Positions 17,198 through 25,870 of a stretch of DNA of 64,000 nucleotides are shown here, in pieces. Each line of letters begins with the position of its first letter. Positions within the stretch are counted from its first letter, which is position 1. The notes under the pieces are model-generated. The model searched no databases. It saw only the letters and a list, made by a program, of their open reading frames with translations, and was not told where the DNA came from. This DNA comes from Novipirellula galeiformis (GTDB lineage Bacteria; Planctomycetota; Planctomycetia; Pirellulales; Pirellulaceae). Where the stretch lies: the NCBI RefSeq assembly GCF_007860095.1, contig NZ_SJPT01000004.1, positions 736,729 through 800,728 of the forward strand. Reading direction: 5' to 3'. The translations under genes and the position numbers were made by a program.

Positions 17198-19030
17198 GTG
17201 AATTTTGGGCGAACAGATCGGCTATGCTGTTTGCTGGCATTGTGGTGTTTGATTAGCAGCGGGTGTTCATCGGTACCGATTGTTCCCCCAGCTCCCCCAG
17301 TGCCGACACCGCCGACCAGTGCCACCGTGGGGACAACCACGTTGGTTGCCATTGCCGCTCCTGCTCCGGCGAGCCCCAGTTGCACACTGCCGGAGTTTCT
17401 GGGGATTAACCAAGTCATCGGTGGCACGGCTGGGCTGCTTCGATTGCTTCGTGATCGAATTACCGCTCGGCTCGGTGGTCGGTTTCCCGGACTCGAACCC
17501 AAGCCCCCGTTGTTGGCACTGACCGACCCCGCCAATCTCAGTCCCGACGCTCCCGCCAGCGTTCAGGCAGCCGCCAAGGTCAAGCAACAGAAAGATGCGG
17601 CTGCACAAAAGGCGAAAGCAGCCGAGTATTTAGCAACCGTCGGTTGTGGTTGCTACGAGGGCGTTGCCGAAGCATTAGCTGCGAATCTGACCGATTGCAG
17701 TGAAGAGGTGCGTTATGCAACCGTCAAAGCACTTCGGGCAGTGGCTCAACAGGATTGCTGCTCCTGTGGCAAGAATAGCTGCTGCACCTTGGAAGTTCAC
17801 CAGGGGTTATCGCGATTGGCGTGGGACGTCGATAGCACAGGCTGCTTTGTCGAGACATCGAGCCGAGTTCGTCGGACGGCGCGATTGGCACTGGAACATT
17901 GTTGTGTCCCGATCGGGAATCCCGACGAACGATACGATCATTTGCCAGCGGAAGGTCCTGAACTCGAAGAGGGAGAACTGCTTAGCAAAGCATCGCGAGC
18001 GATTGGCGAACTCGTACGGCATGCGGCAGAACCAAACTCCGTCACGTCTCAGGTCCTGGTCCGCGTTAACGGCGAGCCAATCCTGGCTGAAGAAATCCTG
18101 GCCACGGTGGAACAACGCTTTGTTGAGAGTGGCGAGTCGATCCAATCCGCGAGTGACAAGCGATTGCAATCGTTGATGGACGAAGTGCTTGAACAGGCGA
18201 TCGACCGCAAAGTGCTCGCCCAAACCGCCCGCATTGTGCTATCCGTTGCGGTCCGCGAACGGTTGCAAGAGCAATCCACCTTCCCATTGGGCAATCCCAT
18301 TGGCCAAGTCGCTTACGACGAAACCACGCTGAATGCTCGCTTTGAGTTATCGCTCGCCGAGGAGTTGCTGCGTCGCCAAGTGGATCATGATGCTTTGGTG
18401 GACCAAGCGGCCGTGACAACTTGGTATCAACAGCATGCGGAACTTTATCGAGCCCCGGATCAGATCCGTTGGCAACAGTTTTCAGTCAACGCGAGCGAGG
18501 TGGGCGATTCCGATCTCGCGACCGAGTTTTTGGCGTATGCAAAATTAGCCGCCACCGGTTTTCGTAGCGAACCGCCGACCGGCTATGACGAGCGGTACGT
18601 GCATCGCAAAACGTTTGACTTTATGACACTCAACGATGTCGCGTTTCCGGCGATTCGTGACTCCTTGGAATCGCTCAAGCCGGGACAGGCCAGCGAGATC
18701 ATGACAAGTCCACTCGGGGCATCGTTTGTGCTCGTTAACGAGATTCGACTCAGTCCGCCCAAGCCGCTAGAGGATGTCACACGTCAGGTCAAAATGGATA
18801 TTCTCGAAGACCGACGGAAAGCAGCAGAAACCGCGTACATCGCACAATTAAGGACGCAAGCTCGGATTCAATATGCGGGTGACGAGCCAGCGGAACCAGA
18901 AGTCCCAGGAAAACTAGACGTCCCAGCGGAGTTGAAAGTCATTAAGCCTGTCGTCGATTCCGAGTCGACCGAATCGAAGATCTTATCGCAATCGCAGGGC
19001 GGTTCAGGCCCGGAAACAGCCCAACTATGA
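17198..19030 (+). CDS. Lipoprotein with Cys-rich HEAT-like region and PpiC/SurA-like PPIase fold
   Basis: 610 residues from a GTG start; the ATG at 17224 is out of frame. The N-terminus (CCLLALWCLISSGCSS) is a lipoprotein-type signal with a somewhat non-standard lipobox ending at Cys23. A Pro/Ala/Thr-rich stretch follows. Residues ~145-230 have HEAT-like helices with unusually many cysteines (VGCGCYEG, QQDCCSCGKNSCC, EHCC), suggesting disulfides or metal binding. Residues ~285-340 look like the SurA/PpiC N-terminal helical part (VLVRVNGEPILAEEI), and ~405-525 like a rotamase domain (FRSEPPTGYDERYVHRKTFD, LKPGQASEIMTSPLGASFVL). It could be an envelope foldase or a structural lipoprotein; a TssJ-like anchoring role is possible only by position. 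Its stop overlaps the next start (ATGA), so it is coupled to the giant vWA protein. Confidence 0.75.
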   Translation: MNFGRTDRLCCLLALWCLISSGCSSVPIVPPAPPVPTPPTSATVGTTTLVAIAAPAPASPSCTLPEFLGINQVIGGTAGLLRLLRDRITARLGGRFPGLEPKPPLLALTDPANLSPDAPASVQAAAKVKQQKDAAAQKAKAAEYLATVGCGCYEGVAEALAANLTDCSEEVRYATVKALRAVAQQDCCSCGKNSCCTLEVHQGLSRLAWDVDSTGCFVETSSRVRRTARLALEHCCVPIGNPDERYDHLPAEGPELEEGELLSKASRAIGELVRHAAEPNSVTSQVLVRVNGEPILAEEILATVEQRFVESGESIQSASDKRLQSLMDEVLEQAIDRKVLAQTARIVLSVAVRERLQEQSTFPLGNPIGQVAYDETTLNARFELSLAEELLRRQVDHDALVDQAAVTTWYQQHAELYRAPDQIRWQQFSVNASEVGDSDLATEFLAYAKLAATGFRSEPPTGYDERYVHRKTFDFMTLNDVAFPAIRDSLESLKPGQASEIMTSPLGASFVLVNEIRLSPPKPLEDVTRQVKMDILEDRRKAAETAYIAQLRTQARIQYAGDEPAEPEVPGKLDVPAELKVIKPVVDSESTESKILSQSQGGSGPETAQL

Positions 19031-22000
19031 ATGCCAATACCGTTAATGAAGTTCGCCGACGATTGCGATCCCGTCGCCGCATACGCGCAATCGCAGTCGG
19101 ATTGCTGTTTGCTGTTACCCTCGCCTTCATTGGGTTGTGGGTTTATGAACTGGTCCATCGACCAAGATTGACGCCGTTGATCTCTGCGACGGTCACCGAT
19201 TACGCATGGCCCGTGCTGCCTAACGCCTGGGCCGATGAAGACGCGCGGCGATTAGCAACGCTCGATCAAGAAACGGTTCAGATCTTTGATGCCTCGCCCG
19301 ATTGGCAAAGTCGTGAATTGGCACTCAAACGCCTCGACCATGATCTCGATTCCATTGTTCGCTCAGGGGCGATGACCGGGACCGTGATGTTCCATTTTAG
19401 CCTTCATGGACGAGTGGATTCCAACGGCATTCCCTACCTGATGCCTACGAACGCGTCGCCACTGGATTCAGAATCGTGGTTGCCAATCGCAGAAATCCTG
19501 AACCATATTTCGGACCGCTTGCCTGCTACCGTTCACAAATTGGTCTTGCTCGACAGCAACCGCACCCTGTCGCATTGGCAAACCGGACAATTGCATAACA
19601 CGTTTGCCGACCGACTTGCGTCGGCGATCGACCCCGCGCGACATCCGAACTTAGTGATCCTCAATAGCACCTCGCCCGATCAGATTGGGTGGAGTAGTCC
19701 GGCACTCGGTGGTAGTTTATTTGGCTATTTTGTCGCCCACGGATTGGCGGGTGCCGCAGACCATCCGGCCATCGCAGCGGAAGCCCAACACGCCCACTCA
19801 GGCAACGGGGACGGACGCGTCTCGGTCCAGGAACTCGCCGACTATTTGAATGCACAATTTAGTCGCTGGTGTCACGCTCACCAGATGCCGCGCCAAGCGG
19901 TAATGCGGTTGCCCGCCGAAGCGGACGATTTTGATTTGGTTTGGTCACTCTCGGGGAACAGCTTGCAGCAATGGCAAGACCGTTTTCAAGTCGACGCGAC
20001 ACCGTCGGTCACTCCGGCACAGCTCGATGCACTTTGGCAACAGGTGTCGCGATTGCCTCGAAAAGATTTGCTGGCGGTTGCACCTGAACCGTACGCGAAG
20101 CTTCAACAGAAAATGCTGTGGCTCGAGGATTTGGCGATAGCGGGTTCCGCCTATAAAGAACAGGCGAATCGTCAACGGACGCTGATCGAACGTGAGTTGA
20201 AACGAATCTCGGAACAAGTGCAGGAAGCTCCGGTTCAAACCTCTCCCGTGACCGTCCGACGGGTGTTGACGGGACAGTCGCAACCGATTTTGTCCGGTGC
20301 ACCGGTTCCTTCTTCACAATTAGCCGTCACGATGGGGTGCGTGACATCCGCTGCGAGTGAAGCGGCAACGCAAAGTTGGAATGACTTGGTCGCACGACCC
20401 AGCGGATCTAAATTGCATTCGACGATCACGACGCTCGGGGCAACTCCTTCGGGTGGCGCCAACGCTAACGCAGCGACCGATGACCTGCAATTTCTAAAGT
20501 TGCTGCAGCGCTATGGCACCCTCAACCGCTGGACACGGCAGGATCCGGTGGTCGAAGTCTTGAAACTTCGAAATCAGGCCGATCAATATTCTGTCATGCG
20601 TTTGGACTCCGCAACGCAAGACATTCGCGCGACGGCGTGGTTAAAACAATCACTTCAACGTGCCGATCATGAGCGGTTGCGAGCCGAAGATTTGCTGATC
20701 GCGGGTGAAAATGCGGCAGCCGAATCGATCGACTCCCAATGGATGTCCGCTCGGCAAGCCTATCAATCCGTTGGTCAGCGACTCCGCCGAGTGATCGAAG
20801 CCTATTCGGTTCGCGACGAGGCGATGAATCGGCTGCCTTTTGTCGCTGAATCGATCGCGGGGCTACCCATCGACGCCTTGTCAGAATCCAACGGTGACGA
20901 CGCCGTTGATACCCCCGATGACTTAGTCACGACTTTGGTTATTCCAGCTTTGCGCGATGCGATTACGCTCAATCGTCTTCTCGACGCGAATTCGAACTCT
21001 GGCGTCAATCCCGCTGCAAAATCGGATTCCGAGTCGGATGCCAGCGAACAAATTCCGTTTTTTGATGTGTCGGATCGACTGCAGCAGACGTTGGTTCAAC
21101 TCGAGGGACAACTGGATCGATTTCTGACAAACCTCGCACAACAAGACGACATCACCAGCGCATCGATCCGGCAACTCAACTTGGCGCTGCGAGCCCCCGG
21201 TTTGCCTTGGCAACAACGCCGGAAACTACGTGAAATCCGTGATGCGGTTGCTGCCTCTCAGCACGTTACCGCGGAGGTTGATTCCGCATCCACATCATCG
21301 CCATGGGAAAACTTGGCCACGGAAACCACGACTGCTGCGGCAATCCCATCGTTGGACCGATTGCTTTCCTGGTCGGTTCATCCAGCGATCTTGATCACCC
21401 AAAGTGAACCAGCCAACCCTGCGACGTTGGCGGCAACCGATGCCGCGGCCTCGTCACCGGTGGTCGCCGTTGAAAATGGGGTAGAGCGAATTGAGCGGAT
21501 GGGGTATCGGGTTCGCGAGTCGCTTGCGAACTGGACGGCCGACGCGGACTCGACACGCTTGATGACCGACCCCAGCGACCCGGCGGTTTGGTCCTCGGCC
21601 GCGCGAATGCAGCTTCAATGCTTGTCGCTGAGCAGCGGATCACCGAAACCCTCACCACTCGAACACGTTTGGCGACGCGATTTACAACAGCTACTGCTCT
21701 GGCACGCCGAGCGACAACTCGAAGCCTTTTTAGGCTCACCGCAATCCGATGTGCGGGGCCCCGGCGCGACGCCGTTTTTCGATTCGGCTTGTACCGATTG
21801 CTTAGCGATGATCGACCGCATTGGTCCCGCCGATGCCTCCTTGCAACGCCAGATCGCGAAAGTTCAAGGAGACCAAATCAAACGGCGACTGGGTGCCCGC
21901 AAAGGGTTCGCCATGAAAGCCGACACCTCGCCTTTGCCATCGCCACGGCCCTCGCCGGCGGGCCAATCCGAGGAATCGATCCATGTTACGGTCCTGCCAC

Positions 22001-24069
22001 CTGCACCCGGTGAATTGCCTGATCGGGCGTTGCCGCCAGGCACCGCAGCGGTTTGGGTGCAGACATCCGATCGCCGTCAATTGACCGGCGCCGCAACGGT
22101 GCAATCCCCGCTCCCCGATGTTACAAGCTTTGACCTTGCGATTGCCCCCGATGTCGACGCAAGCAGCGGCGGGGAAGCAGAGCAACCGGTCAGCCCACGA
22201 CTTGTTGTATCCACGACGTTTCGTGGTAACGAATACACGCAACCGTTTGTGGTTAATCGCTTGGGTGGCACGGTGGTGCAATATCAACCTCACCGCCATC
22301 ACGACAGCCGGATCACATTGATCGGGCAACGACAACGGCGGGCATCGGTGATGTTTGTGTTGGATTGTTCACGTAGTATGGAGGAACCGCTGGCGGGAGA
22401 ATCCGCGTCGGACGCTTCCACATCACGATTGGATTTGGCGAAGACTGCGTTGATCGAAATGCTGGACGAATTGTCACAGCAAGATGCCACCCGAGTCGGT
22501 GTCGTTTTCTTTGGTCACCGCGTTGCCTGGACACGTTCCGATCCACCTCAGCGTAGCCAGTCACCAAGTGCGGGGCCAAACGTCCCGGAGGGGCTGATGC
22601 CAAGTCTCGATATCGAGACCGTTTTACCATTGGGACGCTTTGATGCTGGGCAAGTGTTGACGCGACTTGATACGGTCCAACCATGGGGCCAATCACCGCT
22701 GAACCTTGCGCTCGTCGAAGCACTCAGCGCGTTTCGAAATGACGATGCTGACACGCAAAAAAGCATCATCGTGATTACCGACGGTCGTGACTATCAATTC
22801 ACCCCCAGCCGTAGTGACATTCGCAAACCAGCCAAGGTCACTCGGCAAGACGTCTTGCGAGCCGCCGAGGGGGTCAATGTCCCAATCCATCTGCTCGGTT
22901 TTGGGCTCGATGCGAACGAGCGTGTTGCTACGGAGGCGGAGTTCCAACAGATCGCAGATGCCACCGGAGGCCAAGCGACCTCCGTCGACGACGCAGGTGA
23001 ATTGGTGCGGCAACTTCGTGAGAGCCTCGCGATGGGGAGTTTCTCACTGCAGGATTCGTCCACGGATGCTCACTCGGATCATGGTGAGCATACGGTCGTT
23101 GCAACGCTCAACGGAACCGTGACGGTCGATACCGCGCTCACCGCCAGCGATCAATTTCGATTGGTCTTCGAATCTTTAAGCGAAGTGATTCCTTTGTCGG
23201 GCGGCGAGGCCTTGCAAATTCGATTGTCCGACGACGGTCGTCGATTTTTGCCCATCCCCTTTGAAAGTCAATTTCCACAGCGGGTGAATTTGGTCAAAGG
23301 TGCCAGCAACGAAAAAACTCCTTATCTACTGCGTGCCCACCGCCCTCAGCGTCTCGGTGCGGATGCGGTGTTCCCGGTTTCGATTCAATCCACCGTTGAC
23401 CCTGTGACGCCACGGCCCGCGGAAACCTGTTTAATGGTGACCCCGGTGATCCGGGGTGTCGAAGATCGCAATCACCGCTACTGGTTCTACGATTCGAATT
23501 TTGAGCCTGGACAACCGGTGCCACTGCTCCGATGGAAAGCAGCCGATTGGCCCAGCGATGCTGATGCGGCTCAGTTGCGGTATTTCTGTAAGTTCGCCCC
23601 AACGGCGCCAATGGAAACGATCCCGCTGCAGAAGGTTTTGGATCAACCGGAATCCTTCGTCAGCTATAAGCTACCGGAATTCCCATCGATCCAATTGCAG
23701 ATTTCCGTTAGTGATCGATCCGCAAACCACGATCAATATCTTGTCAGCGTGATCGAGCAATATTATGCGTCGGGTCAGGGTTCGGGGACACAAGGGTTGG
23801 GCCAGTTGAAAGTGGAATTCCGCACGGCCCAGCAGTATCAGCCAACGCTCGTGACGCATCAGTTTGACGCGGCTCACGGCATCGTTGCTCACACCTTCTC
23901 GTTTGCTAACTCCGACGCCGGCGGGATAGAGCGATCCTCGCAATCGCAGATCGTGTTGACGGCCATGTCGGCGTTGCAGGCGGGAGCGTTGAACCCGACG
24001 GGGGGGCAGCCAATTGAGGTTGAACTGTTCCACGCCGCCGACGTCATCTCTTTGCAACCCGCCCGATAG
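19027..24069 (+). CDS. Giant membrane-anchored pseudo-caspase with von Willebrand A domain
   Basis: 1,680 residues; the ATG at 19027 overlaps the lipoprotein stop. Basic N-terminus then one membrane segment (~22-44, AVGLLFAVTLAFIGLWVYEL). Residues ~100-305 show a caspase-like order: FHFSLHGRVDSNGIPYLMP keeps the catalytic His-Gly, but KLVLLDSNRT has Asn where the catalytic Cys should be. A GNGDGRVSVQEL loop resembles the EF-hand-like insert of the 10664 protein. Residues ~320-900 are helical with acidic linkers. Residues ~1108-1340 form a vWA domain with MIDAS DCSRSM (DxSxS), a later QSPLNLAL (Ser in the Thr position) and VITDG. The C-terminal ~300 residues are beta-rich. vWA domains bind protein partners through a metal ion. 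With the 10664 protein it forms a pair of paralogue-like giants spanning the PAAR gene. Confidence 0.78.
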   Translation: MNANTVNEVRRRLRSRRRIRAIAVGLLFAVTLAFIGLWVYELVHRPRLTPLISATVTDYAWPVLPNAWADEDARRLATLDQETVQIFDASPDWQSRELALKRLDHDLDSIVRSGAMTGTVMFHFSLHGRVDSNGIPYLMPTNASPLDSESWLPIAEILNHISDRLPATVHKLVLLDSNRTLSHWQTGQLHNTFADRLASAIDPARHPNLVILNSTSPDQIGWSSPALGGSLFGYFVAHGLAGAADHPAIAAEAQHAHSGNGDGRVSVQELADYLNAQFSRWCHAHQMPRQAVMRLPAEADDFDLVWSLSGNSLQQWQDRFQVDATPSVTPAQLDALWQQVSRLPRKDLLAVAPEPYAKLQQKMLWLEDLAIAGSAYKEQANRQRTLIERELKRISEQVQEAPVQTSPVTVRRVLTGQSQPILSGAPVPSSQLAVTMGCVTSAASEAATQSWNDLVARPSGSKLHSTITTLGATPSGGANANAATDDLQFLKLLQRYGTLNRWTRQDPVVEVLKLRNQADQYSVMRLDSATQDIRATAWLKQSLQRADHERLRAEDLLIAGENAAAESIDSQWMSARQAYQSVGQRLRRVIEAYSVRDEAMNRLPFVAESIAGLPIDALSESNGDDAVDTPDDLVTTLVIPALRDAITLNRLLDANSNSGVNPAAKSDSESDASEQIPFFDVSDRLQQTLVQLEGQLDRFLTNLAQQDDITSASIRQLNLALRAPGLPWQQRRKLREIRDAVAASQHVTAEVDSASTSSPWENLATETTTAAAIPSLDRLLSWSVHPAILITQSEPANPATLAATDAAASSPVVAVENGVERIERMGYRVRESLANWTADADSTRLMTDPSDPAVWSSAARMQLQCLSLSSGSPKPSPLEHVWRRDLQQLLLWHAERQLEAFLGSPQSDVRGPGATPFFDSACTDCLAMIDRIGPADASLQRQIAKVQGDQIKRRLGARKGFAMKADTSPLPSPRPSPAGQSEESIHVTVLPPAPGELPDRALPPGTAAVWVQTSDRRQLTGAATVQSPLPDVTSFDLAIAPDVDASSGGEAEQPVSPRLVVSTTFRGNEYTQPFVVNRLGGTVVQYQPHRHHDSRITLIGQRQRRASVMFVLDCSRSMEEPLAGESASDASTSRLDLAKTALIEMLDELSQQDATRVGVVFFGHRVAWTRSDPPQRSQSPSAGPNVPEGLMPSLDIETVLPLGRFDAGQVLTRLDTVQPWGQSPLNLALVEALSAFRNDDADTQKSIIVITDGRDYQFTPSRSDIRKPAKVTRQDVLRAAEGVNVPIHLLGFGLDANERVATEAEFQQIADATGGQATSVDDAGELVRQLRESLAMGSFSLQDSSTDAHSDHGEHTVVATLNGTVTVDTALTASDQFRLVFESLSEVIPLSGGEALQIRLSDDGRRFLPIPFESQFPQRVNLVKGASNEKTPYLLRAHRPQRLGADAVFPVSIQSTVDPVTPRPAETCLMVTPVIRGVEDRNHRYWFYDSNFEPGQPVPLLRWKAADWPSDADAAQLRYFCKFAPTAPMETIPLQKVLDQPESFVSYKLPEFPSIQLQISVSDRSANHDQYLVSVIEQYYASGQGSGTQGLGQLKVEFRTAQQYQPTLVTHQFDAAHGIVAHTFSFANSDAGGIERSSQSQIVLTAMSALQAGALNPTGGQPIEVELFHAADVISLQPAR

Positions 24070-24289
24070 TGATTGCAGCCAAAAGGCTTGCCTTCGGTTT
24101 GGAATCTGCTTCGGCACGCTTTCGCAAAGCAAAGAATACGTTCGCCCAACTCCGTCAGGAACGAGCAACCGATGACAGGGGCAACCGATGGCAAGGGCAA
24201 CGATGGCAAGGGCAACGATGAACGCGACTTGCTGGGGAGCAGCAAGCGACCATGCCCGGACCCGCTTGCTTAAGAATCATCCGCTGGTC

Positions 24290-24414
24290 TAAGCAGGTAG
24301 GCAGGAGTCTTTCGGTAGATTAGCCGTTTTGGCGTTAGCCACGGTTCAAGCGGTTCAACCGGGGCTAACGCCCAAGCGGCTAATGGGATTTCACCCAATC
24401 ATTCCTGCTGCTTA
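24290..24414. repeat. MITE-like element, copy 1
   Basis: About 125 bases nearly identical to 46288-46420. Ends are inverted (TAAGCAGGTAGGCAGGA at the left, TCCTGCTGCTTA at the right, the right end lacking a few bases). Inside is a palindrome GGCGTTAGCC...GGCTAACGCC like those flanking the tyrosine transposase at 45.3 kb. It lies 220 bases after the giant vWA gene. The remaining gap 24070-24626 holds a 15-base repeat GATGGCAAGGGCAAC near 24186-24217 and no gene. Confidence 0.8.
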
Positions 24415-24626
24415 GCAACTCCTGGCGTTCATGCTTTCGGATTCGGGGTCTGGGAATTCAAAGCGGTAATGCAACGCATTGAAATTATTTAGCGATCATT
24501 CGTTGTTTTGTGTCAGCTTTTGTTTCATTTGCGTCTTTAATTTGTGCAGCAACTAACCCCATTCATTTCGTTGCAACGTCACACCACGCTTACATCTCCT
24601 GTCGGCGATTACCAAGGAAAACACAA

Positions 24627-25400
24627 ATGGACCTCACCTACATTGTTCAGTGGAAAGCTTGTAAGAAAGATTTCGAAACCCTGACGGGAAAGAAAAAGCC
24701 TGCAGAGAAAACGTTAGGCATCTTTCGGAAATCCAGCAGTCTCGAAGATGCCCTGAAGAAGGTTGATAAAGCCTATGCCGATCTTGGCGTAAAGAATGGT
24801 AAAGGAACGCTCGAGGCCAAAGACATCGCGACGTACGATAAAGTCGTTCTTGCGTTCAAGAAAGATGGCGAGAAGTACATCAAGCTGTTGGAAGCCACGC
24901 TGGCGAAAGAGGCCGATGCCGACAGCGCCTATGGGAAGGCCGTCGTGATGCTAAAGAAGCGGATCAAAGCGATGACCGTGACGATGAACACCATGGGGGT
25001 AACCTACGCGAATCAATTGACCGCAATGACGGCGAAGGAGAAGGCGGTTGCGGTCGTGATCCCAGGGACTCAGAGCGGCTTGAAAAAAATGTCCGCATTT
25101 TTGGCAAAGGTGGAGGCGCAAAAGACTGTCGAAACGAAGGTTGCTGTCTTCAATTCGGGGATCGTAACTGCCGCTCGCGATATCACCCAAAACATCAAAA
25201 ACGCCATGAGTTTTCAGAAGAAGGGGATGGTGACCTGGAAGGGCAAGGATCTCGATGGGGTCGTCAAAATCATGACCGCCTGGGCTAATGACGGGCGAGC
25301 CTTACCCAAGAATGCCGATGCGGCCGGCGTCAAGAAAGAAATGAGCGCCCTGGTACAGGTCGTCAAGGCTGTGAAAGAGTGGGTAAAGGCCAATAGCTAA
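24627..25400 (+). CDS. Lysine-rich all-helical protein, T6SS-adjacent (candidate cargo)
   Basis: 257 residues from the ATG at 24627, which follows AAGGAAA at a proper distance; the frame is open to 24510 but that stretch looks non-coding. The whole protein is predicted as amphipathic helices rich in Lys, Ala and Val (LEDALKKVDKAYADL, YIKLLEATLAKEADADSAYG, TAARDITQNIKNAMSFQKKG). There is no signal peptide and no obvious membrane span; the segment TVTMNTMGVTYANQLTAM is only mildly hydrophobic. No family recognised. It is the last plus-strand gene of the secretion locus and lies opposite two further helical Lys-rich proteins of similar style (256 and 380 residues). I suggest the three are a set, perhaps secreted cargo or its partners. 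Confidence 0.7.
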   Translation: MDLTYIVQWKACKKDFETLTGKKKPAEKTLGIFRKSSSLEDALKKVDKAYADLGVKNGKGTLEAKDIATYDKVVLAFKKDGEKYIKLLEATLAKEADADSAYGKAVVMLKKRIKAMTVTMNTMGVTYANQLTAMTAKEKAVAVVIPGTQSGLKKMSAFLAKVEAQKTVETKVAVFNSGIVTAARDITQNIKNAMSFQKKGMVTWKGKDLDGVVKIMTAWANDGRALPKNADAAGVKKEMSALVQVVKAVKEWVKANS

Positions 25401-25870
25401 CCGTTGCCGACACTTTGCTGACGCACGCACCCAGGCTTGTCGTTTGTGACGCTACGCTCGCAAAACCCTAACCCCGGGGTGCGGGATGATAGCGTCGTTG
25501 GCGTTAAGTCGGTGCTCCGAGCGGGAGCACTTTGAGAAATGACATCGATTGAAAAAGTAGCGGCGTTCGCCAAAACTTGGTCGCTGCCGTCGGGTGACGG
25601 CAGCGACATCAACGATGAAAATGCGCTAGCGGAAATCGAGGCGGGTGTAGAGCAAGGCTTGTCCGTCGAGTCTCGTCGATAACCGTTGGTGGTCATCGGG
25701 CGTAGGCCATCATCGGGCGTTGGCGATCATCAGGTGAAAACCTTGACCGCCTTGATCCCCCGGTCCAGCTCAGAAACGGCAGCAAGCCTGCGGAAGGTCC
25801 ACTTCCACAGCGGGTGAATTTGCTCAATGGTGCCAGCAACGAACAACCTCGTTGGTCGAGCAAGATGACA
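25401..25870. other. Gene-free gap between convergent helical-protein genes
   Basis: 470 bases with no credible gene. It lies between the 3' ends of the 24627 and 25871 genes. It contains short duplicated phrases such as CATCGGGCGTAGG/CATCGGGCGTTGG near 25695-25720 and a fossil fragment of the vWA gene at 25803-25851, which points to past rearrangement at this spot. Confidence 0.5.
25803..25851 (+). pseudogene. Fossil fragment of the giant vWA-protein gene
   Basis: These ~49 bases match 23273-23321 inside the vWA gene with only about four differences, including a 20-base exact block TTCCACAGCGGGTGAATTTG and TGCCAGCAACGAA. Such a match outside a coding frame, 2.5 kb away, is best explained by a decayed duplicate of the vWA gene or gene conversion between paralogues. 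Confidence 0.75.

Noticed and set aside
10664-19900. Active caspase-like peptidases (C14)
   Set aside because: The Cys is absent in both giants and the His in one; they are reported as pseudo-caspases.
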